From JALYXI01 sp963716685 (GTDB lineage: Bacteria > Acidobacteriota > Terriglobia > Bryobacterales > Bryobacteraceae): 64,000 bases of DNA. Below the pieces are notes generated by a model. That model had not been told where the DNA came from. It worked only from the letters and a program-made list of their open reading frames with translations, and ran no database searches. Shown here piece after piece: positions 49,561 through 59,217 of the stretch (position 1 is its first letter; every line of letters starts with the position of its first letter). The position numbers and the translations under genes were made by a program. The DNA lies in contig CAVQTR010000006.1 in the NCBI GenBank assembly GCA_963716685.1, positions 1 to 64,000 of the forward strand, given 5' to 3'.

Positions 49561-51032
49561 TTGTCCGCGATTATACCCAGCACGCAGCGGCCCTGGCTTT
49601 GCCGCAGCAGCTTCGCCTTCTCCCGCTCGCCGGTTGCCGCATAAACCTTTTCCAGATTCGCGGCGGATTCCGGCTGGCACGGGTTGCGTGTCAGGGCTCG
49701 ACGCCAAAATGCCGCAGCCCTTGCTAAGTCACCTTGCGAACCGTAGTAATTACCCAGATTCACCAGCGCGACGATCGAATCCGGATTCTGGCGAAGTACC
49801 GAGGCGTATAACTCGGCCGCTTTGCCGGGCTCGCCGCGCCCTTGCAGAAGAGCCGCCAGCCGGATCTGCACGGCTTCGTCCTTCTCACTCGCATTCAGCA
49901 GCCGGAAGGCTTCGTCGCTCTGGCGCGGGTTTCGTGTCCGCGAAGATACTTCGGCATAAGCCAGTCCCAATTCGCGCGCGCCAGTGTCAGCCGCGGAGAA
50001 TCCACGCAGATGCCAGTCGGGCTTTGTCTGCTCCGTGCGTGCCATGCCGCGCTTCAGAATGGCATGATCGGTCAGCACGCCGTGCGCGACATCCTGCACG
50101 GGGCTCTTCGGCATGTGGCAGGCCGCGCAATCGGGACCTCGGCGGCACTCACCGGCGTCATGGCAGGTCAGGCACTTCGCCTGGTAGTAAGCCACTCGCT
50201 CGCGCGCGTCCGGTACGCGGTGCGGGTCATGACAGCTGCCGCACCAGAGCGCATCGCCCGAAGCCGCTTTGCAACGGCTGGCGGCCAGCCGCTCCACATA
50301 ACTCGTGGCCCGGACCGCCTGATCGCCGGCGGAGACGAAGTAAGCCACAAGGCTCGAGAGATTATCGCCCGGCCGATAATCCAGAAAGCTCTTACCCGCG
50401 CGGTTGATACGCGCCTCGCCAGACATGTGGCACTGCGCGCAGACCGAATCCCGCTGAGCCGCCGGAAGCGTGGCCGGGTTGACCAGATGTGCCCGCCCGG
50501 CGATGTGCTCCGAACCCGGTCCGTGGCAACGCTCGCAGCCCACGCCGTCCTGAGCAAACGGCGGGTCCGCATAGAGGTTCTGGTAACCCTTCGCGAACCG
50601 GATCTGGCTGGAGTGGCAGGCCAGGCACTCCGGCTCTACAGCCCGGCTCCATCGCGAGACAGTATCGGTTTCATAGCCCGGCGAAACATCCCACTTTGCC
50701 TGCTGCGTGTACCAGGTCACGGGAGCCTGAAACAGAAACCCGCTGGCGATGGTCAAAAAGCTTCGCCCCGTCGCGCCGGAGCCGATGAAGTAAGCCAGGC
50801 GCCAGCTTGCTTCGCCAGCCGGATTCGCCGCGTGAACATCACCGTCCGCATTGATGCTGTAGCGCGTGCCGGAAGCAGCGTGCCGCAGTTCTCCCGGCGC
50901 GAGACCGCCGGCGACACGCCCGCTCGATTGTGCCATGGGCGTCGAGCTGTAAGACCGCACGATTTCGGCGTGGCACGGCTCGCAGGAACCGTTGCCCGTA
51001 TACAGAGCTCCCGCCAGCAGGAGCAACATCAT
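49557..51032 (-). CDS. Seven-haem c-type cytochrome with C-terminal TPR domain
   Basis: A 491-residue exported protein with seven CxxCH haem sites: CEPCH, CLACH, CERCH, CAQCH, CGSCH, CLTCH and CAACH. The first is at about residue 17, right after a short hydrophobic leader (MMLLLLAGALY). The haem part (about 1-315) resembles cytochrome c554/NrfA-like multihaem proteins, and the C-terminal third (about 340-480) has TPR helices (NPDSIVALVNLGNYYGSQGD). It would carry or dispose of electrons in the periplasm, docking partners through the TPR. It lies between a TPR gene and a UxuA-like gene, four bases overlapping the latter. Confidence 0.88.
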   Translation of the reverse strand: MMLLLLAGALYTGNGSCEPCHAEIVRSYSSTPMAQSSGRVAGGLAPGELRHAASGTRYSINADGDVHAANPAGEASWRLAYFIGSGATGRSFLTIASGFLFQAPVTWYTQQAKWDVSPGYETDTVSRWSRAVEPECLACHSSQIRFAKGYQNLYADPPFAQDGVGCERCHGPGSEHIAGRAHLVNPATLPAAQRDSVCAQCHMSGEARINRAGKSFLDYRPGDNLSSLVAYFVSAGDQAVRATSYVERLAASRCKAASGDALWCGSCHDPHRVPDARERVAYYQAKCLTCHDAGECRRGPDCAACHMPKSPVQDVAHGVLTDHAILKRGMARTEQTKPDWHLRGFSAADTGARELGLAYAEVSSRTRNPRQSDEAFRLLNASEKDEAVQIRLAALLQGRGEPGKAAELYASVLRQNPDSIVALVNLGNYYGSQGDLARAAAFWRRALTRNPCQPESAANLEKVYAATGEREKAKLLRQSQGRCVLGIIADK

Positions 51033-51042
51033 GGGCGCGGCA

Positions 51043-51861
51043 TCATCGCTTCAATGTGGAAGGCGAAGTTTCGAATTGCTTTCGATGCAGTTCGGCCAGT
51101 TCATGATTGCCCGTCTTCAGATAAGCGCGTGTGAGCAGGAAATGAATCTGCCGGTCGGTGGTGCCGGAACCTTTCTGGCGGATTGCCTTCTCGCCCTCCG
51201 CCGCCGCGCCGGCGAAATCGCCGCTGTCGTACAGCAAACGGCCGCGCTCATAGTGCCCGTCGCGCGAATTGGGGTCAAGATCCAACACGCGAGCCACCTG
51301 CTCCGCGCTCTCCGTCCGCCGGCCCAGCGAATACAACAGTCGGCCATACGCCACATGCGTATCCGGGTTCGGCTTCCCTTCCGCGTTCTCCAGCTGAATT
51401 GTTTTCTTGTATAGCTCCAGGGCAAGATCGGGTTTCGCCAGTCCATCCTGTGCCATGGCGAGATAGAGCAGCGGTTGCGGATCTTTGGGTTCCAGCTGGG
51501 CGGCCCTCTCCAGCACTGGCACAGCCTTCACGAAGTCATTATCCACGTAGTAGAAAAAGCCCAGCATGAATTGTGAGTAAGCCGATGCCGGCGCCAGCTT
51601 CACCGCCCGCAGAAATGCTTCCCGGGCGATGTCGAACCGGTTGAACGCCATCGCGATTTTGCCGCGCAGCGTCCAGCCGGCAACATAGCCCGGATCTTCC
51701 CGCAAACACCGGTCCAGCGACTCCGCCGCATCAGCGAAGTTCTGCTGCTGGAACAGCTGATTCGCCCGCCGGTACTCTTCCGCCGCGCCCGTGGCCTGCA
51801 GTGGGGCGGAAGCTGGCAGCATCGCTGCCATTAGTACCGAGACGCGAACCGCGAAACGCAC
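51043..51861 (-). CDS. Periplasmic TPR protein
   Basis: A 272-residue exported protein (leader RFAVRVSVLMAAMLPASAPL) made almost entirely of tetratricopeptide repeats: about six, e.g. AEEYRRANQLFQQQNFADAA, AFLRAVKLAPASAYSQFMLG and RVLDLDPNSRDGHYERGRLL. It probably scaffolds a complex. It sits nine bases after the TonB receptor gene and eleven before the cytochrome, so it belongs to the same operon. Confidence 0.85.
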   Translation of the reverse strand: MRFAVRVSVLMAAMLPASAPLQATGAAEEYRRANQLFQQQNFADAAESLDRCLREDPGYVAGWTLRGKIAMAFNRFDIAREAFLRAVKLAPASAYSQFMLGFFYYVDNDFVKAVPVLERAAQLEPKDPQPLLYLAMAQDGLAKPDLALELYKKTIQLENAEGKPNPDTHVAYGRLLYSLGRRTESAEQVARVLDLDPNSRDGHYERGRLLYDSGDFAGAAAEGEKAIRQKGSGTTDRQIHFLLTRAYLKTGNHELAELHRKQFETSPSTLKR

Positions 51862-51870
51862 AAGCGCGCG

Positions 51871-54800
51871 TTAGAACTGGAACCGAGCCACAACCTGCCC
51901 GGTTCGCGGAGACGAATACACAGAGCCGTTGCCGATATACCCGAAGCCGCCGGACAGCGTGCCGTTCGAGTTATAGGTCGGCGTCTGCAGAGCATTGCCG
52001 TTTGAAGGATTGCTGAGTTCCGTCCGGTTGAAGATGTTGAAGAACTCCGAACGAATCTGGAAACTCATCGATTCGCGGATGCGGAAGATTCTTCCGACGC
52101 TCATCGATTCTTCCGGACGCCGCTGGTAGCGGTAATCCTCGTAGAAAGCGGCGGCGTTGCCGAACGTGCCGGGAGCGGGATCGGTCCACGCCTTCGGATT
52201 CAGGATCAGGTCCTTGGTGGGATCGATGCAATGGCAGTTGGGCGACTTGATGAACAGCGGCACGCCGGGGACGCGATTGGCGAACGTGCCCTGGAACAAG
52301 GCCGAGTTCAGGTTGTTATTCGCGATCGGCGATTCGATGGGCAGGCCGCTGGCGTAGCGGAAGATGCCGCCGACGGTCCAGTTTCTGGTAATCAAGCGCG
52401 ACCACTTATCGTGATTCCAGCCCGGCACGGTGTAGTTGAACGCCAGCACGAAGATGTTCGGCTGGTCGTTGTTGGAAATGGTCTTGTTCAACTTGCGGTT
52501 GAACACGTCGTTGGTCGGGACGGTGGTGCCATCCTGATCCTCGGCCGTAGCCAGGTTCTTCGAGTGCGTGTAGTTAGCCGTGAAGTCCAACCCGTGCGAG
52601 AAGCGCTTGGTCAGCTTGAGCTGCAGCGCGTCGTACCAGCTGTTGCCCAGCGGATCCCATTGCGACCCAATGTATCCAAACTGCGGATACGGACGAATGC
52701 TCTGCGCAACGGTGTTGCCGAGCGAATAGCCGGCGTAGGGCGCTTTGAAACCGCGCGCAATCGCCTGGGGAGAGCTTAGCGGAAGAGACAGCAGCGCCAG
52801 ATCCGCGGGGTTGCTCAGGCTCAGGCCGTACTTGGACAAACTCGCCGGGTTGATCGCGTTGATGTTGATCAGGCCGGTTGCCTGCTCATAGGCGCCGCGA
52901 TTGCCCACATAGGCGGCTTCCGCCACCATGTTCTTGCCCAGCTCACGCTGTACGCTGATGTTCCACTGATTGAAGCGTGAAGGACGGCCGCCATTCGGAT
53001 CCACCCAGCTGGGCGGCGAATTGATCTGTCCCGGGTTAGGGAACAGGCCGGTGTTGTAGCTGGCCGCGTACAGAGCAGCCGTGTTGTAACTCAGGCCGTT
53101 GCTCAGCTGCAGAGCAGGCGCGCCGAAAGTCGCGTTGGAGAAGTTGATGGTATTGAAGCCAGTGCCCGGAGAAGAACCCGCGTAGTTAAAGTTGGGTGCC
53201 TGTCCGTAAGTGATACCCCAGCCTGCGCGGATCACGGTGTTGGCGTCGAGCTGATAAGCCGCACCCAGCCGCGGCCCCAAAGCGAAGGGATAGGTGGAAG
53301 TGAAGCTGCAGTTGCAGCGGCCCGGACCATAACCGTCATAGATGGTTGCGCCCAGCAGGCCGCCCGCCGAGGGATTCGGCACCGTGGGAGCAAATTCACT
53401 CTGCCGGTTATATAGCTCGTGCGGAGCCGGCTGGTAATCGTAACGCACGCCATAAGTGACGGTCAGCTTGTGTGTCGCGCGCCAGGTATCCTGGAGGAAG
53501 AAGCCCCATGCCATCTTGCGGAACTGCGGATCCTGCGTGTTCGAGATGGACGCGGTGTTCACCAGACCTAACAGGTAACTCGCGTAACCGAAGCCGACCC
53601 CGCCGCCGTTCAGGCCCTGTCCCTGAGTGGACGGCAGGGCTGTCTGCGCAGTGCTGAAATTGAAGACGCCCGCGGTTCCCAGGCTGTTCTGGTTGGTGAA
53701 GGTGTCCAGCCGCCACTCGCCGCCCGCTTTATAGGAATGGTTGCCGCGCGTGACGGAGATGCTCGCAACGCCGGTGGGCTTGTTGTCGATATACAGGTTC
53801 TCATTTACCGGACCCAGAGATGCGCCGCCGCCATTGGTCTCGTTAACACCGCCGAATGCGTTGCCCACGCCTTTGATCTGCGGAAAGCCGGGGCCGGCCG
53901 CGCCGATCAGCCCGAGATTCGAAGCCGCGTTGTAGCCGGTAATGTCCGGCGGGGCGGTATCGGGATTGTGATAGCGCTGGAAGCCCGCGCCCAGATGCAG
54001 CAGCACGGTGGGGCTGATGGTGTAGTCGTAATTCAATCGAATGGTGTGGCTGCGGATGAACTGCGCGCGGCGCGCGGTAATCGGGTCGGGGAAGCCGTCC
54101 TGACTGTTGTCCTTATCCGTGCGCTGTTGTGAATAGTAGAACGCCAGGTGGTGCACGCTCGAAAAATTCTGGTCGATCTTGATCGTCGGAATCGCCTGAA
54201 TCTTGCTGGTGACGTACTTCTCTTCGAAGTTATTCACGTTACCCGGACGAGTTGGCTGCGGAATCAGAGACTGGATCTTCAGCGCCACCGGATCGAACCG
54301 GCTGGTGGGGATCACGTTGTTCGGAAACGGATCGGTCACGGTCTGTCCGTTCACTGTGCGCGCGGTGTTTGGATCGTAGATAGCGTTTTCGTAGATCGGA
54401 CGGCCCAGCGGATCGGTGCCCAGCACCTTACCGGTCAGGATGGAGCTGAAGTCTCCGGCGCGCATCGCGGGCGTGGGAACGGTTCCCAGCGCATCGGTGC
54501 CCTGATGCTTGCGGTACATCTCGTAATTAAAGAAAAAGAAGGTCTTATCGCGCCCGTTGTATACCTTGGGGACCCAGACCGGTCCGCCCACGGTGGCGCC
54601 AAAATCCTGCTGCCGGTTCTGGGGCCGCAGCAGGTGGCCGTTGCCGCTGCTGGTAAACGGCTGCCCCGCGCCCAGATCTTCATTCGTCAGATATTCATAA
54701 GCGCTGCCGTGGAACTGGTTGGTGCCGGAACGCGAAGTGAAGTTGAACAGACCGCCGGTCACCTGCCCGAACTCCGGAGCGAAGTTACTGGTCTGCAGCG

Positions 54801-55446
54801 TGAACTCCTGAATGGACTCCATGGAAGGCTGCGATTCGTCCGACACGCGCGGATTCAGATCGCTGGTGGTGTCCTGGCCTTCGAAGATGATGCGGAACGT
54901 ATTGTTAGGCGCGCCGTTTACCTTGATATCATTCCAGCCGTTCAAGCTGGTTCCCGGAGCAAGTTCCACGAAGCTGAGCGGGTTGCGGATGGCTCCGCCA
55001 CCGATACCGAAGTTCAGCGGCAGCGCATTGATGCGGTCGCCGGTAAAGGTACTGCTTTGCTCCGCGTCTTCAGTTTTCAGCAGCGCGGCGTCCGCGTCGA
55101 TGGTCACCGAATCGGTCACCGCGCCCACTTCGAGCTTTACATCGATGCGGGTGGTCTGCGCGACATCCACGCGCACGCCCGTCTGCTGAAAGCTCTTAAA
55201 GCCGGGAACCTGGATGGAGATGGTATAAACGCCGGCCGGCACGGATGGAACACTATATACTCCGGTCGAAGTGGTAACTGTTCGTAATGCCACACCTGTG
55301 GCTGTGTTGGTCACAGAAACGGGGGCCGCGGCGACCACTCCGCCTGCCGCATCCGACACTGTGCCTGTAATCGTGCCGCGGTCGCTTTGCGCAAATGCAC
55401 ACGCCGCAACGGTTAAAAACACCAATAAACGCTGTAATTCTTTCAT
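51871..55446 (-). CDS. Oar-like TonB-dependent receptor with carboxypeptidase-regulatory domain
   Basis: A 1191-residue outer-membrane transporter. A signal peptide (LLVFLTVAACAFAQ) is followed by a carboxypeptidase-regulatory-like beta-sandwich (about 20-105, GTITGTVSDAAGGVVAAAPV and YSVPSVPAGVYTISIQVPGF), a plug (about 110-290, containing VNGAPNNTFRIIFEGQDTTS) and a 22-strand-type barrel ending in FQF. This is the type that Acidobacteria carry in many copies, for uptake of large glycans or peptides. The ATG at 55446 starts the signal peptide; the open frame extends 12 codons further. First gene of a four-gene operon and divergent from pgm. Confidence 0.9.
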   Translation of the reverse strand: MKELQRLLVFLTVAACAFAQSDRGTITGTVSDAAGGVVAAAPVSVTNTATGVALRTVTTSTGVYSVPSVPAGVYTISIQVPGFKSFQQTGVRVDVAQTTRIDVKLEVGAVTDSVTIDADAALLKTEDAEQSSTFTGDRINALPLNFGIGGGAIRNPLSFVELAPGTSLNGWNDIKVNGAPNNTFRIIFEGQDTTSDLNPRVSDESQPSMESIQEFTLQTSNFAPEFGQVTGGLFNFTSRSGTNQFHGSAYEYLTNEDLGAGQPFTSSGNGHLLRPQNRQQDFGATVGGPVWVPKVYNGRDKTFFFFNYEMYRKHQGTDALGTVPTPAMRAGDFSSILTGKVLGTDPLGRPIYENAIYDPNTARTVNGQTVTDPFPNNVIPTSRFDPVALKIQSLIPQPTRPGNVNNFEEKYVTSKIQAIPTIKIDQNFSSVHHLAFYYSQQRTDKDNSQDGFPDPITARRAQFIRSHTIRLNYDYTISPTVLLHLGAGFQRYHNPDTAPPDITGYNAASNLGLIGAAGPGFPQIKGVGNAFGGVNETNGGGASLGPVNENLYIDNKPTGVASISVTRGNHSYKAGGEWRLDTFTNQNSLGTAGVFNFSTAQTALPSTQGQGLNGGGVGFGYASYLLGLVNTASISNTQDPQFRKMAWGFFLQDTWRATHKLTVTYGVRYDYQPAPHELYNRQSEFAPTVPNPSAGGLLGATIYDGYGPGRCNCSFTSTYPFALGPRLGAAYQLDANTVIRAGWGITYGQAPNFNYAGSSPGTGFNTINFSNATFGAPALQLSNGLSYNTAALYAASYNTGLFPNPGQINSPPSWVDPNGGRPSRFNQWNISVQRELGKNMVAEAAYVGNRGAYEQATGLININAINPASLSKYGLSLSNPADLALLSLPLSSPQAIARGFKAPYAGYSLGNTVAQSIRPYPQFGYIGSQWDPLGNSWYDALQLKLTKRFSHGLDFTANYTHSKNLATAEDQDGTTVPTNDVFNRKLNKTISNNDQPNIFVLAFNYTVPGWNHDKWSRLITRNWTVGGIFRYASGLPIESPIANNNLNSALFQGTFANRVPGVPLFIKSPNCHCIDPTKDLILNPKAWTDPAPGTFGNAAAFYEDYRYQRRPEESMSVGRIFRIRESMSFQIRSEFFNIFNRTELSNPSNGNALQTPTYNSNGTLSGGFGYIGNGSVYSSPRTGQVVARFQF

Positions 55447-55586
55447 AAAATAGCCGATCGATTGCGTACTGCCGGACTGCACCTCTGCTGCGCATCAGTA
55501 TATATGAGTAACGGGTCTGAAGCTCTGTAAATCAGCCCCTCTTTCACGCGACCGCTCGCGGGTTACACTCGGGTAGACAGCGATCT

Positions 55587-57245
55587 ATGAGCACAAATCC
55601 GCGCGCGGGCAAGCCCGCACAACCGGCAGATCTGGTCAACGTCCCCCGGCTGATTACCGCTTATTACGCCGGAAAGCCCGATGTCGCCGATCGCGCCCAG
55701 CGTGTTTCCTTCGGCACCTCCGGCCATCGCGGCTCGTCCTTCAACAATTCGTTTAATGAAGGTCATATCCTCGCAATTACGGAAGCGATATGCCGCTATC
55801 GTGCGCAGCAGGGCACCAATGGCCCGCTGTTCCTTGCGATGGATACGCACGCGCTTTCCGAACCGGCACTCACCACCGCGCTCGAGGTTCTCGCGGCCAA
55901 TTCGGTCGAGGTGATGATCGACAGCGAACGCGGCTATACGCCCACGCCCGCGCTCTCTCACGCCATCCTGACGTACAACCGCAATCACGCGAACAGCCGC
56001 GCCGATGGTATCGTCATCACGCCTTCGCACAATCCGCCGGAGGATGGAGGCTTCAAATACAATCCGCCAAACGGCGGACCAGCGGATACCAGCGCGACCA
56101 AATGGATCGAAGACCTGGCCAATTCGCTGCTCAAAGACAATCTGCAGAACGTTCGCCGCACTTCTTTCTTGGCCGCGCTTTCCGCTTCCACCACCCACCG
56201 GCACGATTACCTGACCAACTACACGCGCGATCTGGCGAACGTCCTGAACATGGATGCGATTCGCGCCGCGGGGCTGAAGCTTGCCGTCGATCCCATGGGC
56301 GGCGCGGGTGTCGCCTACTGGCCCCGCATCGCTGAACTCTACGGCCTGAATCTGGACGTGGTCAACACCTCTGTCGATCCCACGTTCCGCTTCATGACGC
56401 TCGACTGGGACGGCAAGATCCGCATGGATTGCTCGTCGCCCTATGCCATGGCATCGCTCATTGCGCTGAAGGATCGCTACGATGTCGCGTTCGGTTCCGA
56501 CACGGATCACGACCGCCACGGCATCGTGACGAAGAGCGCAGGTCTGATGAACCCGAATCACTACCTCGCGGTGGCGATCTCGTTCCTGTTCCAAAATCGT
56601 CCCGGCTGGCGCGCCAATTCCGGCATCGGCAAAACGCTGGTCAGCAGCAGCATGATCGATCGCGTGGCATCCGGTCTGAACCGGCGTCTGGATGAAGTGC
56701 CCGTGGGCTTCAAGTGGTTCGTCGACGGCTTGGTGGATGGGTCGCTCGGCTTCGGCGGCGAAGAGAGCGCCGGCGCATCCTTCCTCCGCCTCGATGGCAC
56801 GGTCTGGACGACGGATAAGGACGGCATTATTCCCGGGCTGCTCTCGGCGGAGATCACCGCTGTAACGGGGCGCGACCCCGGCGAGCACTACCGCGACCTG
56901 ACCGAGCGCTACGGCGCGCCAGTCTACCAGCGCATTGACGCGCCCGCCAATGCGGACCAGAAGGCGGTGCTGGCGAAGCTTTCGCCCGAACAGCTCACCG
57001 CGAGCGAACTGGCCGGCGAACCCATCGAGGCGATGCTGACTCGCGCGCCGGGGAACGACGCGCCGCTCGGCGGTTTGAAGGTGGTAACGCGGAACGGCTG
57101 GTTCGCCGCGCGGCCCTCCGGCACCGAAGACGTGTACAAGATTTATGCCGAAAGCTTCTCCGGCGAGGAACATCTGCGCCGCATCCAGAGCGAAGCGCAG
57201 AGCCTGATCTCCGCCGTTTTCTCCGCGGAAACCGTCACCCGATGA
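55587..57245 (+). CDS. pgm: Phosphoglucomutase (alpha-D-glucose type)
   Basis: A 552-residue phosphohexomutase of the E. coli Pgm type, interconverting glucose 1-phosphate and 6-phosphate. Visible are SFGTSGHRGSSFNNSFNEGH, the phosphoserine Ser147 in TPSHNPPEDGGFKYNPP, the metal loop GSDTDHDRHGIV, the sugar loop GGEESAGASFL and the phosphate-binding ARPSGTEDVYK. It is complete and of typical length. Its stop overlaps the start of the B12-binding gene (ATGA). Confidence 0.96.
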   Translation: MSTNPRAGKPAQPADLVNVPRLITAYYAGKPDVADRAQRVSFGTSGHRGSSFNNSFNEGHILAITEAICRYRAQQGTNGPLFLAMDTHALSEPALTTALEVLAANSVEVMIDSERGYTPTPALSHAILTYNRNHANSRADGIVITPSHNPPEDGGFKYNPPNGGPADTSATKWIEDLANSLLKDNLQNVRRTSFLAALSASTTHRHDYLTNYTRDLANVLNMDAIRAAGLKLAVDPMGGAGVAYWPRIAELYGLNLDVVNTSVDPTFRFMTLDWDGKIRMDCSSPYAMASLIALKDRYDVAFGSDTDHDRHGIVTKSAGLMNPNHYLAVAISFLFQNRPGWRANSGIGKTLVSSSMIDRVASGLNRRLDEVPVGFKWFVDGLVDGSLGFGGEESAGASFLRLDGTVWTTDKDGIIPGLLSAEITAVTGRDPGEHYRDLTERYGAPVYQRIDAPANADQKAVLAKLSPEQLTASELAGEPIEAMLTRAPGNDAPLGGLKVVTRNGWFAARPSGTEDVYKIYAESFSGEEHLRRIQSEAQSLISAVFSAETVTR

Positions 57246-57646
57246 CGCCCATCCGCGTGCTGGTCGCCAAGCCTGGACTTGACGGGCATGACCGCGGAGC
57301 CAAGATCATCGCCCGTGCCCTCCGCGACGCGGGCATGGAAGTCATTTATACTGGTTTGCGTCAGACCCCGGAGATGATTGTAAATGCCGCGCTGCAGGAA
57401 GATGTGCAGGTAATCGGCCTTTCGATACTTTCCGGTGCGCACAATGCCATCGTTCCGCGCCTCATGGATTTGCTCCGTGAGAAGGAAATGACCGACGTCA
57501 AGGTCATCGTCGGCGGCATTATTCCCGACGAAGATGCGGAATCTTTGAAGCAGCTCGGAGTAGCTGCCGTATTTCAACCGGGCGCGCCGCTCGAAGGGAT
57601 CGTTGCATTCATTCGCGCGAGCGTGACCGAGTCACAAAGGACTTGA
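57242..57646 (+). CDS. Orphan cobalamin-binding domain protein (methylmalonyl-CoA mutase small-subunit type)
   Basis: A 134-residue stand-alone B12-binding domain. The histidine that replaces the lower cobalt ligand is in PGLDGHDRGAKI, with the downstream LSILSGAHN and VGGIIPD motifs, all as in the C-terminal domain of methylmalonyl- or isobutyryl-CoA mutase. The catalytic large subunit is not in the window; it presumably lies elsewhere. Translational overlap with pgm is odd, as the two reactions share no pathway. Confidence 0.88.
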   Translation: MTPIRVLVAKPGLDGHDRGAKIIARALRDAGMEVIYTGLRQTPEMIVNAALQEDVQVIGLSILSGAHNAIVPRLMDLLREKEMTDVKVIVGGIIPDEDAESLKQLGVAAVFQPGAPLEGIVAFIRASVTESQRT

Positions 57647-57661
57647 AAAGGTAACGTTTGA

Positions 57662-59215
57662 ATGGAAAAGCAACTGAAAATCGCGGTCTTTATCGACTTC
57701 GACAATATCGAGATCGGCGTTAAGTCCACGCTGCAACGTGAGTTCGACGTGGCCGCCGTGCTCGAAGCTCTTAAGGAACGGGGCGAGATCGTCACCAAGA
57801 TCGCATATGCCAACTGGGGCCGCCAGGACACCCACACACGCGCGCTTTCCGAGCACGCCGTGCAGATGGTGCAGCGCGACCCTTCGCCGCGCGGCGATAA
57901 GAACGGGGCAGACATCAATCTGGCCCTCGATGCGCTCGAGATGGCCTTCACGCACGATCACATCAACGCGTTCGCCATTGTCAGCGGCGACAGCGATTTT
58001 ATTGCGCTGGTCAACAAACTCAAGCAGTACGACAAGACGGTCTTCGTAGTGGGCGGGCGCGCTTTCACCAGCACCATCCTGCAGAAGAACTGCCACGAAT
58101 TCGTCAGCTACGAATCGCTGATGGATGAGCAGCCGCGGCAGGCGCCATCGGGCGGCAGCAGCGCGCAACAGCAGCTTCCGCTGCAGGCGGCTCCCGCTTC
58201 GGGCGAGAAGCCGGCCTTTGTGCCGCGCGAATACCGGCAGCATCACGAGAAGAGCCACGGCGGCGGCGGCTACCAGCAACGCAGCGGCGGTGGCGGCGGC
58301 GGGCAGCAGCGCGGACGTCCGCCGGCTCTGGATCTTGGTCAGGCGATGCCGCTGGTGGAGCGCGCGCTCCAGGTGCTGGAGCGGCGCGAAGTGCGCCCGC
58401 AGCTGGGACTGCTGAAATCCACTATGCTGCAGCTGGATTCCAGCTTCAGCGAGCGCGCCTATGGCGCCAGCTCCTTCACGGATTTTGTGGAGAAGCTGCG
58501 CAAGGCCGATTACGTCGCGGTGACCGGCGGCGAAGGCCGCTACATGATCCAGCGCAAGAACTCGGTGGCGGCGGAGAAAACGGTCAAGCCGGAGAATGCT
58601 CTGCCGGTGCTGCGCGACGTGCTCGAAAACCATCGCCTCGAGATGGAAGACGGCGCGCTGGCCGAAGATCTGGCCGTTTGGGTCAAGGAAGAGCAGCCCA
58701 GTTTCGACTGGAAGCAGTTCGGCTTTCAGGAGTTCAGCGAGATGCTGAACTTCGCCCAGGACAAAGGCGTGGTGCGCGTGCAGCCCGATGAGGAAAAGGG
58801 TCTGCTGGTCCATCTGGGCGCAGAGTTCCATCCGCCCGCGATCCCCGAGCCCGCGGCGCCGATTCTCCCGATGGACGACGAGCCCGAAGAAGAAGGTCCA
58901 CAACCCGTCGTCAAGGGCCAGCCGACCGCGCGCGAGCCGCGCGTGAAGCGCTCCACGCGTAAGACAGCCTCCTCCGCGCCGACACCGGCCGCGGATGAGC
59001 ATCCCGAACCGGAACCGGCAGAAGCTGCCGACGGCGAGCCGAAGGAAGAAGAAACCAGACAACCGGAGCCGAAGAAAGCCACGCGCAAGATGCCTACTAA
59101 GCGCGCGGGCACGCGGCGCATCAAGTCCGCTCCGAAAGCCGAACCGCCCGCCGCTGAAGCGGAGCCGGAACCGGCCGAGGCTCCGGCACCGCCTGAGGGC
59201 GGCCCCGAAGAGTAG
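57662..59215 (+). CDS. NYN-domain RNase with two OST-HTH (LOTUS) domains
   Basis: A 517-residue protein. An N-terminal NYN/LabA-like PIN domain (about 5-155) has the acids VFIDFDNIEIG, DINLALDALEMA and IVSGDSDFIALV, so RNA cleavage is likely. A Gln/Gly-rich linker (about 160-220) leads to two winged-helix OST-HTH/LOTUS domains (about 225-305 and 312-395; e.g. ASSFTDFVEKLRKADYVAVT and GFQEFSEMLNFAQDKGVVRV). The last 120 residues are low-complexity, alternating Lys/Arg and Glu/Pro (KKATRKMPTKRAGTRRIKSA). LOTUS domains bind RNA or RNA helicases. It resembles bacterial relatives of eukaryotic MARF1/Limkain. The role is unknown. Confidence 0.87.
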   Translation: MEKQLKIAVFIDFDNIEIGVKSTLQREFDVAAVLEALKERGEIVTKIAYANWGRQDTHTRALSEHAVQMVQRDPSPRGDKNGADINLALDALEMAFTHDHINAFAIVSGDSDFIALVNKLKQYDKTVFVVGGRAFTSTILQKNCHEFVSYESLMDEQPRQAPSGGSSAQQQLPLQAAPASGEKPAFVPREYRQHHEKSHGGGGYQQRSGGGGGGQQRGRPPALDLGQAMPLVERALQVLERREVRPQLGLLKSTMLQLDSSFSERAYGASSFTDFVEKLRKADYVAVTGGEGRYMIQRKNSVAAEKTVKPENALPVLRDVLENHRLEMEDGALAEDLAVWVKEEQPSFDWKQFGFQEFSEMLNFAQDKGVVRVQPDEEKGLLVHLGAEFHPPAIPEPAAPILPMDDEPEEEGPQPVVKGQPTAREPRVKRSTRKTASSAPTPAADEHPEPEPAEAADGEPKEEETRQPEPKKATRKMPTKRAGTRRIKSAPKAEPPAAEAEPEPAEAPAPPEGGPEE

Positions 59216-59217
59216 CA

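Noticed and set aside
55563..57173. 536-codon minus-strand frame opposite pgm
   Set aside because: Pure shadow of the phosphoglucomutase codons.
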